Virus record (IMG/VR): IMGVR_UViG_3300020473_001313
Span: 1 to 23,808 of that record
DNA length: 23,808 bases
Strand: one strand, 5' to 3'
Origin: a virus
In this document: positions 14,351 to 22,129 of the stretch, in pieces
How positions within the stretch are numbered: position 1 is the stretch's first letter
How the letters are laid out: every line of letters begins with the position of its first letter
Made by a program: the position numbers and the translations under genes
Notes under the pieces: generated by a model
Databases searched by the model: none
Told to the model about the DNA's origin: nothing
Seen by the model: only the letters and a program-made list of their open reading frames with translations

Positions 14351-14586
14351 TGGATTATGAGAATCTCCCTGAAATGGAAGACTTTGTAATTGTTTACAAA
14401 GATAACGACCAAAAAAACTTTGGCTTTATTTTTAAAGAACACTCTTCAGCGAAAGAAGTATTTTACTCAGATTGTATCTGGTCTAATCAACAAGATGCAG
14501 AAGACTATGCCTATCTAAGTGCCTTTGGACGAATGAATAATGATCGTTCATTGGACAAGATATACAAAAAAGCATCCATCCACTAA
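14347..14586 (+). CDS. Unknown small acidic protein (79 aa)
   Basis: The product is acidic and rich in aromatic residues, with no cysteine pair or membrane segment. It overlaps the previous stop (ATGA at 14347). A second in-frame ATG at 14350 lies 6 bases after a TAAATA element (14338-14343), so transcription could also begin here. No family recognised. It may be a small partner of the adjacent enzymes. Confidence 0.6.
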   Translation: MMDYENLPEMEDFVIVYKDNDQKNFGFIFKEHSSAKEVFYSDCIWSNQQDAEDYAYLSAFGRMNNDRSLDKIYKKASIH

Positions 14587-14604
14587 ATCAAAGTAAGTAA
14601 ATGT

Positions 14605-15546
14605 ATGAAAGTTTGGGCAACTAATGGGTGGAATACACTCAAATCTTGTATATTAGGTGATGTGTACGCACCCGACTATTTTCAGCATTTATCTGCTGGC
14701 AAAGTAAAAGACACCATGCAACAGGTATTGGAAGAAACAAAAGAAGACCTGCATCTGATACAAAACAAATTAGAGTCTTTTGGGATCACAATACACAGAC
14801 CATCAGTAGACAATACCTTTGATGGTGAATATCATTCTCCTCCTTTACAACCTAGAGACACACATCTTGTGTTTGAAGATACTTTATTTTACACTGGAGA
14901 TTCTGACAACTACAATCATATACATAAAAATATACCACATGTTATCAAACCTTTTAGTGATGTCTGGGAAGACTGTCCTAGTATCACTAGACTAGATGAT
15001 AATGTCATACTAGACGGATTAGACAAAGATGCATATGATTATTTTGAAAAATATTTTACAGGAAAAAAAATTACAGTACACACACTCTTTAACAAAGGAC
15101 ATTCAGATGGCATATATCAACCTTTAGGCCCTGGAGTATGGATGTCACATGGCCCTGTGTTTAGAAACAAAAATGTATTTGCAGATTGGCAAACTGTAAG
15201 TGTAGAAGAAAATGATTGGACCAAATACCATGACTTTGTCAATTTTAAAAATAAAGCAAAAAGTAAATGGGCAATACCAGGACAAGAATATTCAGATGAA
15301 TTAATTAATTTTGTAGATACCTATATAGAAAATTGGGTAGGATATTGTGAAGAAACAATTTTTGATCTTGGATTTGTAATGGTGTCACCCATTGATGCTC
15401 TTGTGATATCTAAGAATCAAAAGTATGAAGATACCATGTATTCATATGGAATCACTCCACACTATGTTCCCTGGAGGCATAGAACTTTTTGGGACTGTGG
15501 TTTGCATTGTATTATAACAGATTTGGAACGTGATGTATTATCTTGA
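14605..15546 (+). CDS. Amidinotransferase-like enzyme (guanidine-modifying superfamily)
   Basis: The 313-residue product begins like the family, with EW/N-TLKSCILGDVYAPDYF (11-26). It then shows the substrate-binding pair PRD (Arg84, Asp85 in QPRDTHLVFEDTLF), the catalytic His166 in KGHSDGIYQPL and the nucleophile Cys302 in WDCGLHCIITDLERD. These are the signature residues of glycine or inosamine-phosphate amidinotransferases and related enzymes. It could move an amidino group from arginine to an amine, or hydrolyse arginine-like substrates; the acceptor is unknown. A TAAGTA element (14594-14599) ends 5 bases before the ATG. The gene overlaps the radical SAM gene. Confidence 0.82.
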   Translation: MKVWATNGWNTLKSCILGDVYAPDYFQHLSAGKVKDTMQQVLEETKEDLHLIQNKLESFGITIHRPSVDNTFDGEYHSPPLQPRDTHLVFEDTLFYTGDSDNYNHIHKNIPHVIKPFSDVWEDCPSITRLDDNVILDGLDKDAYDYFEKYFTGKKITVHTLFNKGHSDGIYQPLGPGVWMSHGPVFRNKNVFADWQTVSVEENDWTKYHDFVNFKNKAKSKWAIPGQEYSDELINFVDTYIENWVGYCEETIFDLGFVMVSPIDALVISKNQKYEDTMYSYGITPHYVPWRHRTFWDCGLHCIITDLERDVLS

Positions 15547-16354
15547 TAGACTAGACTTTAATATTGCTTATGCCTGTAACCTTTCTTGCAAAGGATGTAT
15601 CAGTTTGAGTAATTTTGATCGCAAAGGTGTAGAACCATTAGATAGTTTGCTATTACAGATCGATACGTGGAAAGAGTTAATTACTCCTAAAGTTTTAACT
15701 TTGTTTGGTGGTGAACCTCTGCTACATCCTAAACTGCATGACTTGATACAGGCCGTAAGAATCGCATGGCCTAAAACAAGAATACGATTAATCACTAACG
15801 GTTATCTGTTGAAAAAACACGATCCTGCCAAATGGTTTGACTACAAGCCTTTTGAAATGCAAGTTAGTATTCATCGTAGTGATCATGCACACATCATAAA
15901 CAAAGAGATTAAAAGAATACTAGATCAGACAACAGAATGGCAGTACAGACGAACAGGTGATAGTGATGATCATAGAGATTTAATTTTTTATATAGACGGC
16001 TTTCAACTTTGGAAAAGTAGATTCAAAGACTTTGTGGAGCCTTATCAATTAGCAGATGGGAAATTAGTTCCGCATAACAGTGACCCAGCAGATGCTCACG
16101 CTTCTTGCGGATCACCGGATACTCCAGTGTTGTATAAAAACAAACTGTACAAATGCCCTCCAGTCTCAAACATACTTGATGTGCAAGAAGATTTTGTGTA
16201 TAATTATGAAGCAGTTGAAAATGAAATTGGTTTGGAAAAATTTGTGAACGATATAGGAAAACCAGAATCAGTGTGTGCCATGTGTCCATCAAATGCAAAC
16301 AATTCAATTGATCATTTCAACAAGGAGAATGTTGTTGTCAAACATATTGATTAG
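15533..16354 (+). CDS. Radical SAM enzyme with cysteine-rich C-terminus
   Basis: The protein (273 residues from ATG 15533; GTG 15530 also possible) carries the radical SAM motif C-x3-C-x2-C (CNLSCKGC, near residues 15-22) and the GGEPLLHP SAM-binding motif (about 59-66). Later cysteines at about 192, 208, 248 and 251 (ASCGSPD, LYKCPPV, CAMCPS) look like a twitch or SPASM-type auxiliary Fe-S site. Such enzymes often modify peptides or small molecules. The start overlaps the amidinotransferase gene, so both should be made together. Substrate unknown. Confidence 0.87.
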   Translation: MYYLDRLDFNIAYACNLSCKGCISLSNFDRKGVEPLDSLLLQIDTWKELITPKVLTLFGGEPLLHPKLHDLIQAVRIAWPKTRIRLITNGYLLKKHDPAKWFDYKPFEMQVSIHRSDHAHIINKEIKRILDQTTEWQYRRTGDSDDHRDLIFYIDGFQLWKSRFKDFVEPYQLADGKLVPHNSDPADAHASCGSPDTPVLYKNKLYKCPPVSNILDVQEDFVYNYEAVENEIGLEKFVNDIGKPESVCAMCPSNANNSIDHFNKENVVVKHID

Positions 16355-16979
16355 TGGTTGTGGTATAACCTTCCAAGGTAAAGATCCAACATGGGCAAAA
16401 GTATTCAGATTGGCCGGTGCACAAATGAAAGACGTAAGCGGTCCGGCAATATCAAACGATTTAATTGTAAACACTTTGTTAGAAGAATTATATCAAAATG
16501 ACTACACACATGTGATTTGTCAACTGACCAATTGGAAAAAATTAGATGTAGAAGTAAATGAATACAATATTGATGTTATGAAAACCGATAGTAGCAGAAA
16601 TTTTTCACATAAAGGCTATTGGCCAAGCAGTACATCAGATGAACATGAATCAAAACAAATGTATTACAAATATCTTTACAGTCCATTAATGGAAGAGCAA
16701 AACACAATCTTCAAGTTGTTGTTATTACAAAAACTTTGTCAAGAGAAAGATACAGAATTAATGATTATTCAAGGATATGAATTGAACTGGACTAATGAAT
16801 TACATAAGCAAATTAAATTATTTGAAGATTTTGTTATATATGATGACTATGTTTCAAGTGAATTTTATGATGGACACAAATACGGATTAGTGCCTCATAA
16901 AGGTTACATGATTTATCTAGCAAAAAAAATTAACACGCATCTAAAACTCAATTTGCCGCTAGAGAAATTCGATGCCTAG
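16329..16979 (+). CDS. SGNH-like phage protein of unknown role
   Basis: The product starts SNILISGCGITFQGKDPTWA after AAGGAG. ATG 16329 is only one base from the SGNH-like ribosome site GGAG, so TTG 16335 is an alternative; both give the same protein minus two residues. The ISGCGIT-x-G loop, WAKVF, a GPAISN segment (about 36-41) and a late YDGHKYGLVPHKGY region recall small SGNH/GDSL-like phage proteins often found near radical SAM and sulfotransferase genes, but the call is from memory of pattern. It overlaps the radical SAM gene by 26 bases and the next gene by 8. Confidence 0.6.
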   Translation: MLLSNILISGCGITFQGKDPTWAKVFRLAGAQMKDVSGPAISNDLIVNTLLEELYQNDYTHVICQLTNWKKLDVEVNEYNIDVMKTDSSRNFSHKGYWPSSTSDEHESKQMYYKYLYSPLMEEQNTIFKLLLLQKLCQEKDTELMIIQGYELNWTNELHKQIKLFEDFVIYDDYVSSEFYDGHKYGLVPHKGYMIYLAKKINTHLKLNLPLEKFDA

Positions 16980-17565
16980 ATATCTTTTTGTTTGTTACAA
17001 TGGAGGCGCTGGCGGAGAACAACTTGCACAAAGAATATCACAACTAGATAAATGTTACACTTTAGACTATCGTATGTGGAATGGTAGGACAATAAATTAT
17101 AATCACTTGAATGATTATCAAGTGTTAGAGAGAGGAAAGCCATTATTATCAACTAATTTATCAGAAAAATATCACGTGATACCAACACATTGTAGGCCAG
17201 AGGATGTGAAGTATGACGGACTTAAAATTACCATAAATTTTCCTACTGACCCTGTGTTGGTAAAAGAATTAGAAGATAATTGCTACAATAAACTTTGGTG
17301 TTTTAATGACATGGATTTTAAAAATAAAATGTCTGAATACACAAGACACGGAGAAATTACACAAGATGTGTATGACATGCTCAAAGACTCAACATGTACC
17401 TATGGGGATATTATACAAAAAGCAAAAGGATTAAATTGGAAACAATGGTGGAATGCATATTTGGAAGAGACATTTGCTTATAAAACCACAGGAGATGTAC
17501 TGGCAATTGAATACATTATACCACAACCTATTGAAATTATTGAACAAATTAATAATATGATCTAG
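16972..17565 (+). CDS. Unknown protein with glycine-rich N-terminal loop
   Basis: The 197-residue product opens with a strand and loop, RYLFVCYNGGAGGEQLAQRI (3-22), reminiscent of a phosphate-binding loop as in sulfotransferase- or kinase-like folds, though it lacks a Walker GK(S/T). Further visible features are HVIPTHCRPEDV (about 68-79), a following strand LKITINFPTDP, and a C-terminal tryptophan-rich segment. A nucleotide- or PAPS-binding role is possible but unproven. It is the last gene of the coupled run from clpP and ends just before a strong promoter. Confidence 0.6.
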   Translation: MPRYLFVCYNGGAGGEQLAQRISQLDKCYTLDYRMWNGRTINYNHLNDYQVLERGKPLLSTNLSEKYHVIPTHCRPEDVKYDGLKITINFPTDPVLVKELEDNCYNKLWCFNDMDFKNKMSEYTRHGEITQDVYDMLKDSTCTYGDIIQKAKGLNWKQWWNAYLEETFAYKTTGDVLAIEYIIPQPIEIIEQINNMI

Positions 17566-17593
17566 TTGACAACTTGGTTTTAGACTGTATAAT
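17566..17593 (+). promoter_or_regulatory. Consensus sigma70 promoter before DNA ligase
   Basis: TTGACA at 17566-17571 and TATAAT at 17588-17593 with a 16-base spacer. Transcription from about 17600 gives a leader of about 20 bases containing AAGG and GAGAG before the ATG at 17621. Unlike most sigma70-type promoters here it does allow a leader. Confidence 0.8.
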
Positions 17594-17620
17594 ACAAATA
17601 TAACAAGGCAGAGAGCATGT

Positions 17621-18937
17621 ATGTGTAACAATATCATTTTAGAACTTGAACAGGACAATTCAAGATTAGTCAAAGAAAGCATCATAGAACGTGAAGTTCT
17701 AGCAAAAAATGACGAATTTTTTGCAGGATGTAAACTTGCACTTGATCCACTTATTACATTTGGAGTAAAACAAGTGCCTATTAGAGAACAACGACAAGCC
17801 ATTGGATATGATTGGTATGATTTTCTTGACCTGTGTAACAAATTATCAACTAGACAACTAACAGGTCATGCCGCCATGGATGCTATTTTGGAGGCAATGA
17901 CAGACTGTGATACTGATGAATGGAACAATTGGTATCGTAGAATATTAATTAAAGATTTGAAATGTGGTGTGTCTGAAAAGACTATCAACAAAGTGTGCAA
18001 GAAAAACAATGCCACAGATTATATGATACCTGTGTTTTCATGCATGTTAGCACACGATTCTGCAAACCACGAAAAGAAACTTGTTGGCAAAAAGATGCTA
18101 GACTATAAATTAGACGGCGTAAGAGTAATAGCAATCTACAACAAAGACATTGACACCTGCACAATGTATTCAAGAAATGGTAAAGAGTTTCATAATTTTG
18201 TGCATATTGAAAACGAAATACGAGATCAATTGGCCTCCAAGTTTACAGAGTCTATGGTGCTGGATGGTGAAATGATCAGCAGTTCATTCCAAGCATTAAT
18301 GAAACAAGTTCATAGAAAAGATAATGTTGAAGCCACAGATGCCAAGTATGCAATATTTGATATGTTGCCTTTGAAAGAATTTTTGGCAGGACAATCTAAA
18401 AAAGGATTGTGGGAAAGGCATCAAGATCTTTTTGCATTGACAAAAGACCTATCACAAGATTCAAACATGTTTATGGTAGAGAAACAACCAGTAGATTTGG
18501 ACACTGAAAAAGGACAAATGTTATTCAAGGATTACAACAAACAAGCAATTGAAAAAGGTTTTGAAGGCATAATGATCAAAGACGAACACGCACCATATGA
18601 ATGTAAACGGAGTCACTTCATGTTGAAAGCAAAACCATTCATCGAAGTATCCTTAGAAGTGGTTGGTGTTGAAGGAGGCACAGGTCGAAATGAAGGAAAA
18701 TTAGGTGCTTTGATATGTGAAGGAGAAGATAATGATAAATTAATTAAAGTCAATGTTGGATCAGGACTTACTGACAAAAACAGAGACGAGTTTTGGACAT
18801 CGCAAAACAAAATACTTAATCAAATTGTAGAAGTAAGAGCAGATGCTATTACTAAAAATCAAGATGATGAGCATTACAGTTTAAGATTTCCAAGGTTTAT
18901 GAGATTCAGAGGATTTGAACAAGGAGAGAAAATATGA
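17621..18937 (+). CDS. ATP-dependent DNA ligase
   Basis: The 438-residue enzyme seals nicks in DNA using ATP. Nucleotidyltransferase motifs are in order: motif I DYKLDGVR (161-168; the adenylated Lys163), motif III YAIFDMLP (243-250), motif IV EGIMIK (315-320) and motif V MLKAKP (334-339), followed by an OB-fold C-terminus (about 342-438). Length and plan match T4/T7-type phage ligases (gp30-like). A helical N-terminal domain covers about 1-130. It has a strong promoter of its own, as expected for an early replication gene, and its stop overlaps the next start (ATGA). Confidence 0.94.
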   Translation: MCNNIILELEQDNSRLVKESIIEREVLAKNDEFFAGCKLALDPLITFGVKQVPIREQRQAIGYDWYDFLDLCNKLSTRQLTGHAAMDAILEAMTDCDTDEWNNWYRRILIKDLKCGVSEKTINKVCKKNNATDYMIPVFSCMLAHDSANHEKKLVGKKMLDYKLDGVRVIAIYNKDIDTCTMYSRNGKEFHNFVHIENEIRDQLASKFTESMVLDGEMISSSFQALMKQVHRKDNVEATDAKYAIFDMLPLKEFLAGQSKKGLWERHQDLFALTKDLSQDSNMFMVEKQPVDLDTEKGQMLFKDYNKQAIEKGFEGIMIKDEHAPYECKRSHFMLKAKPFIEVSLEVVGVEGGTGRNEGKLGALICEGEDNDKLIKVNVGSGLTDKNRDEFWTSQNKILNQIVEVRADAITKNQDDEHYSLRFPRFMRFRGFEQGEKI

Positions 18938-19209
18938 AAGAGCATTATGATTCGATAATGAATGATAAAGTAAACGCATTGAAAGACCTGCCATTTCAGG
19001 TTAAGTTTATGTCGATGCAGGTACTAGCATGGATGTGGTCGGCTGTGTTCGGCATCTACATTGTAGAGAGCATTTATGCATTTGGCATATCTGCTTTTGC
19101 CCATGCAGGACTAATAACCATGACTGTGCTGACTACAATTTATTTCAGACAGGTCAGGAGAAAAAAATTTAATGCGAGTCTAAGAGGTCAGGGCGGTGAA
19201 CACGAATAA
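18934..19209 (+). CDS. Two-helix membrane protein (91 aa)
   Basis: The product has two hydrophobic helices (about residues 28-48 with [20 protein letters not shown] and 53-70 with [13 protein letters not shown]), a short loop and a basic cytoplasmic tail ([13 protein letters not shown]). It starts with ATGA overlapping the ligase stop, and a strong AAGGAGAG site lies just upstream. No family recognised. It could be an inner-membrane protein, possibly holin-like, but it sits among replication and redox genes. Confidence 0.65.
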   Translation: MKEHYDSIMNDKVNALKDLPFQVKFMSMQVLAWMWSAVFGIYIVESIYAFGISAFAHAGLITMTVLTTIYFRQVRRKKFNASLRGQGGEHE

Positions 19210-19217
19210 TTATATTA

Positions 19218-19544
19218 ATGACGTATGTTGTAAATGATAAATGCATTCTATGTAAACATACAACCTGCGTTTCTGTGTGCCCTGTTGATTGCTTCTATGA
19301 AGGGCCTAATATGCTTGTTATTAATCCAGATGAATGTATTGATTGTGGAGTTTGCGAGCCTGAATGCCCGGAAGATGCAATCAAACCAGATTCGGATAGT
19401 ATAGTTCATTGGACAGATATCAACAGAGAATATGCTGAAAAATGGATTGATAACCAAATCACAGAAGAAAAACCACCCATGGAAGGCTATGAAGAAGCAA
19501 GAAAAATACCAGACAAGACAGATTTATTCGATCCAGGTGATTGA
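19218..19544 (+). CDS. 7Fe-type ferredoxin (FdI/FdxA-like)
   Basis: The 108-residue protein has the full cysteine pattern of bacterial ferredoxins with one 3Fe-4S and one 4Fe-4S cluster: Cys9, Cys17 and Cys50, and Cys21, Cys40, Cys43 and Cys46, with [20 protein letters not shown] and [12 protein letters not shown]. The length and C-terminal extension agree with Azotobacter FdI-type proteins, with a divergent tail. It would carry electrons at low potential. In this window the radical SAM enzyme is a possible client, which is inference. It looks host-derived. Confidence 0.92.
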   Translation: MTYVVNDKCILCKHTTCVSVCPVDCFYEGPNMLVINPDECIDCGVCEPECPEDAIKPDSDSIVHWTDINREYAEKWIDNQITEEKPPMEGYEEARKIPDKTDLFDPGD

Positions 19545-19568
19545 CAAATTAGTAAAATAGTGTACAAT
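19541..19568 (+). promoter_or_regulatory. Sigma70-like promoter, leaderless start
   Basis: TTGACA at 19541-19546 and TACAAT at 19563-19568 with a 16-base spacer; the -10 box ends 6 bases before the ATG at 19575. The -35 overlaps the ferredoxin stop codon. Confidence 0.75.
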
Positions 19569-19574
19569 TAAGGT

Positions 19575-19916
19575 ATGGCAAAGGTAATTAAGTTCCCGAA
19601 AAAGAAAAAGAATGTAGACAAGGCAAAAGAATCTAAACGCATTGTGTCTGAAATGTTGTATCAATTGATTAAGGTATGTGAAAGTGAAGGATTTGATTTT
19701 ACAAATAATACAATTGAAAATGATCTTGTGCCAGTCATACAACAATTGAGAGCATTAGTTGAAAGACAACTTGGTGCAGATGAAAAGTGGGTAAAGGCTG
19801 TGCAAGAACTAAAAGTGAGAGATTATTGGCCAGATGACAAATATGAATTCACACTTGAGGATGATCCTGAAGGCAACATATTTTCTTTTGAGCCAGATGA
19901 TGAGGACGACAAATGA
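19575..19916 (+). CDS. Unknown acidic-tailed protein (113 aa)
   Basis: A basic N-terminus (AKVIKFPKKKKN) is followed by a helical core (about 20-85) and an acidic C-terminus ending in EPDDEDDK. No cysteine-rich site or membrane segment except one cysteine. The family is not recognised. Basic head and acidic tail recall small nucleic-acid or inhibitor proteins. It is driven by a leaderless promoter and overlaps the next gene (ATGA). Confidence 0.65.
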   Translation: MAKVIKFPKKKKNVDKAKESKRIVSEMLYQLIKVCESEGFDFTNNTIENDLVPVIQQLRALVERQLGADEKWVKAVQELKVRDYWPDDKYEFTLEDDPEGNIFSFEPDDEDDK

Positions 19917-20287
19917 CAATGCATTTAGTTAGACCTTGGTTGTCTACGACAAGATACAACATTAAAAAACCAAAACTTACAAAAAAAGATATTGAAGCAA
20001 GAAAAGAACATGAAAAGTTTCTTAAACAAATGGGTGTTGGTAGAAAGCATTCTTGGAGATTTACAAAGCCTGCCCCTGAGCCTATCAAACCAGTCATACA
20101 AGTAGATGATGTCAAATTAAGCAATAAGATAGGTGGCGGTGGTGGATTCAAAAGATCATTCCAAGAAGAGCAAGACAGATTAGAAGTTTCCAAACAGTTT
20201 GATATTGGGCCTGCTTACAACAAAGGGCCATATCAGGTACTATCAAGAGAGGATTCCAAAGATCCTTCAACTGGTAAAAGGCGTTGA
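19913..20287 (+). CDS. Unknown basic protein (124 aa)
   Basis: The product is lysine/arginine-rich, begins MHLVRPWLSTTRYN (the second ATG, 19919, is an alternative start), has a helical charged part (about 24-45) and a GGGGGF linker (about 74-79), and ends with NKGPYQVLSREDSKDPSTGK. No catalytic motif is visible. It looks like a compact phage-specific protein of unknown function, co-translated with the acidic-tailed protein before it. Acidic and basic neighbours could form a pair, which is speculation. Confidence 0.6.
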   Translation: MTMHLVRPWLSTTRYNIKKPKLTKKDIEARKEHEKFLKQMGVGRKHSWRFTKPAPEPIKPVIQVDDVKLSNKIGGGGGFKRSFQEEQDRLEVSKQFDIGPAYNKGPYQVLSREDSKDPSTGKRR

Positions 20288-20311
20288 CGAAAACAATATT
20301 AATGCTATAAT
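20284..20311 (+). promoter_or_regulatory. Sigma70-like promoter, leaderless start
   Basis: TTGACG at 20284-20289 and TATAAT at 20306-20311 with a 16-base spacer; the -10 box ends 5 bases before the ATG at 20317. It overlaps the preceding stop codon and heads the envelope cassette. Confidence 0.75.
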
Positions 20312-20316
20312 AAAGC

Positions 20317-20661
20317 ATGATTAGATACATTTACAATTTGGTTAGAAGTTTGATAGAAGACTTGATACAAGAGAGATGGTTATGGATGTTAATAATTGCA
20401 GTAATACTGCTTCTTGTATTTCTAAGCAGTTCTAAGGCAAATGTGAATGTGATTCCAAAAACAAACAAAACAGAAATTATAACAGATTCGTCCGCATGGC
20501 AATCCCCGGACGGAAACAGTGATATGATACCAGCAGACTTGTTTATATCACAAGAAGGATGGATGTGCCAAAACAAATTAGTCATATACTATGCAAACGG
20601 ATTACAACAGGCTGGTAGAAAATGTATGATGCCAGATGGTGTATGGCGATTAATTAAATGA
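20317..20661 (+). CDS. Membrane-anchored protein with periplasmic domain
   Basis: The 114-residue product has one membrane helix (about 22-38, LWMLIIAVILLLVFLSS), then a polar periplasmic domain with cysteines in WMCQNK and RKCMMPDG (about 82 and 103) that may form a disulfide. It is the first gene after a promoter and is followed within 8 bases by a lipoprotein gene. No family recognised. The neighbours suggest an envelope-complex component. Confidence 0.65.
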   Translation: MIRYIYNLVRSLIEDLIQERWLWMLIIAVILLLVFLSSSKANVNVIPKTNKTEIITDSSAWQSPDGNSDMIPADLFISQEGWMCQNKLVIYYANGLQQAGRKCMMPDGVWRLIK

Positions 20662-20668
20662 GGAAACT

Positions 20669-21199
20669 ATGAAGAAGTTAATCATAATGTTATCAGGTCT
20701 TGTATTTTTGACGGCTTGTGCCGGCACAGGATTTGTTAATGACAACATAAAAAAACCAAAGTTGACTTTATCAACAGGTACCCAAGCACCTAAATGGTTC
20801 ATGGACTATCCAAAAGATGGTAAAGGCACAATCTATGCAGTAGCAACAGGACAAAGTGATGACCTACAACTTGCTATTGATAAAGCGATGTTGGATGCAA
20901 AGGTATTGTTAGCAGACAAGATGCAAAATAGAGTGAATGCAGATATTAAAACTGTTATCACTGACAATGGCGTCGGTGGTGTTAGCACCAATGTTGAACA
21001 ACAAACCACAAAGATAGAACAAAGTGTTATTGACAAAAATGACATGAGTGGCTATGTAGTGCAAAACAGTATTGTGGTAGCAGAAGGCACAGGGTACAGA
21101 TCATTTGTTCTCTTGTCATATGATACTGAAAACTGGTCACCACCGGTCAAAACTGTTAAGGTTGACCTAAGTGGCATTGCCAGTAGTGTCGTAGAATAA
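20669..21199 (+). CDS. LPP20-type lipoprotein
   Basis: The 176-residue product has a lipoprotein signal peptide with lipobox LTAC (Cys17). The body, APKWFMDYPKDGKGTIYAVA (residues about 41-60), then SDDLQLAIDKAMLDAKVLLA and an IEQSVIDKNDMSGYVVQNSI segment, matches the LPP20/FlgP-like lipoprotein pattern (proline-W, A-V-A-T-G, helix of A-x-x-x-A-K). Such proteins sit in the outer membrane and are linked to flagellar or other envelope assemblies. Ribosome site GAGG precedes the ATG. It is coupled to the small gene that follows and to a DUF4384 protein. Confidence 0.8.
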   Translation: MKKLIIMLSGLVFLTACAGTGFVNDNIKKPKLTLSTGTQAPKWFMDYPKDGKGTIYAVATGQSDDLQLAIDKAMLDAKVLLADKMQNRVNADIKTVITDNGVGGVSTNVEQQTTKIEQSVIDKNDMSGYVVQNSIVVAEGTGYRSFVLLSYDTENWSPPVKTVKVDLSGIASSVVE

Positions 21200-21324
21200 T
21201 GACTAAGACTATACTTGTTTTTGCAGTTGGCATGATTGTAGCATGGAACTGGGTCGATCAACCTATATGGGTGGCTCAGTCTCTGCAGATGTCTGTGGAC
21301 TTTTTAACAAACATCACACGATGA
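21199..21324 (+). CDS. 41-residue membrane protein
   Basis: A short frame opens at ATG 21199, overlapping the lipoprotein stop as TAATG, and closes at TGA 21322-21324, overlapping the next ATG as ATGA. The product (MTKTILVFAVGMIVAWNWVD and a short tail) has one hydrophobic helix (about 5-18). Double stop-start coupling is strong evidence that it is translated and not noise. It is too short to assign; probably an inner-membrane accessory protein of the same cassette. Confidence 0.7.
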   Translation: MTKTILVFAVGMIVAWNWVDQPIWVAQSLQMSVDFLTNITR

Positions 21325-22106
21325 TCAAACGATTGTTAGTAGCAATATTAGGATTTTATATTTTACTAATATTTCTTCCAACCACAGATCTTTACGCAAA
21401 AACTGTTGAAGGCACAGGCTATCATTACTTTGGCCCAGACATCACTGAAAATAGTTCCTGTCTGTTTGCAAAACTAAAAGCAGAAGAAGATGCCATAATA
21501 AAAGGTTCTGGTGAAACAGTCTCAGCACAAGATTGGAAAGTCTGCAACGATCCTGAGTGTGTGCTTACTGAATACCGCTGGACAATGTTGAATGGAATGA
21601 TTCTCCGTTCTACTTTGTTAGAAAAAACTATAACAGAATTTTTTGGACAACAGGTTTGCAAAGTCACCATATTAGCAGAAGTTATGCCAGTTGAAAAAGA
21701 TCCTTCTTTCACTGCTACCATTCATCTTAACACAAATTTATACAATGTAGGAGACAAATTAATTATTAATGTTGATCCTTCACAAAAGATGTATGTGTAT
21801 GTGTTCAGTTGGAATAGTGCAGATTTTGAAACTGTGAATGTACACAGAATATTTCCAAACAAATATGAAACTGCACAGATCAAAAAACAAACAATTATTC
21901 CAAGTAGTGACTATGAATTGGTCATGACATTGCCAAATAATTACACAGACTCTAAACCTATTGATGAATATTTGTTTGTGGTAATGAGCAAAAAGAAAAT
22001 GTCTTTTGCACAAGGATACAAGTTTCCATCATTCAATCAACTATTGTTAGAACTTGATCCTTATGAAACAAATGTAGAAATAGTAGGAATAACCATTGCA
22101 AAATAA
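21321..22106 (+). CDS. Exported DUF4384-type protein
   Basis: The start at 21321 is chosen for its signal peptide (MIKRLLVAILGFYILLIFLP, to about residue 26) and the ATGA overlap. The 261-residue product has an N-terminal helical/beta domain with two or more cysteines (about 30-125) and a C-terminal DUF4384-like beta domain (about 133-225) with YNVGDKLIINVDPSQ, MYVYVFSW and IFPNKYE. In bacteria DUF4384 proteins often occur with LPP20 lipoproteins and CsgG-like proteins, and are thought to act in envelope or flagellar assembly. The neighbouring lipoprotein fits that. The function in a phage is unknown. Confidence 0.75.
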   Translation: MIKRLLVAILGFYILLIFLPTTDLYAKTVEGTGYHYFGPDITENSSCLFAKLKAEEDAIIKGSGETVSAQDWKVCNDPECVLTEYRWTMLNGMILRSTLLEKTITEFFGQQVCKVTILAEVMPVEKDPSFTATIHLNTNLYNVGDKLIINVDPSQKMYVYVFSWNSADFETVNVHRIFPNKYETAQIKKQTIIPSSDYELVMTLPNNYTDSKPIDEYLFVVMSKKKMSFAQGYKFPSFNQLLLELDPYETNVEIVGITIAK

Positions 22107-22124
22107 ATTTAAAATTGTTACAAT
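22096..22124 (+). promoter_or_regulatory. Sigma70-like promoter, leaderless start
   Basis: TTGCAA at 22096-22101 and TACAAT at 22119-22124 with a 17-base spacer; the -10 ends 5 bases before ATG 22130. The upstream in-frame TTG at 22115 overlaps the promoter and is not the start. Confidence 0.65.
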
Positions 22125-22129
22125 TAGAT

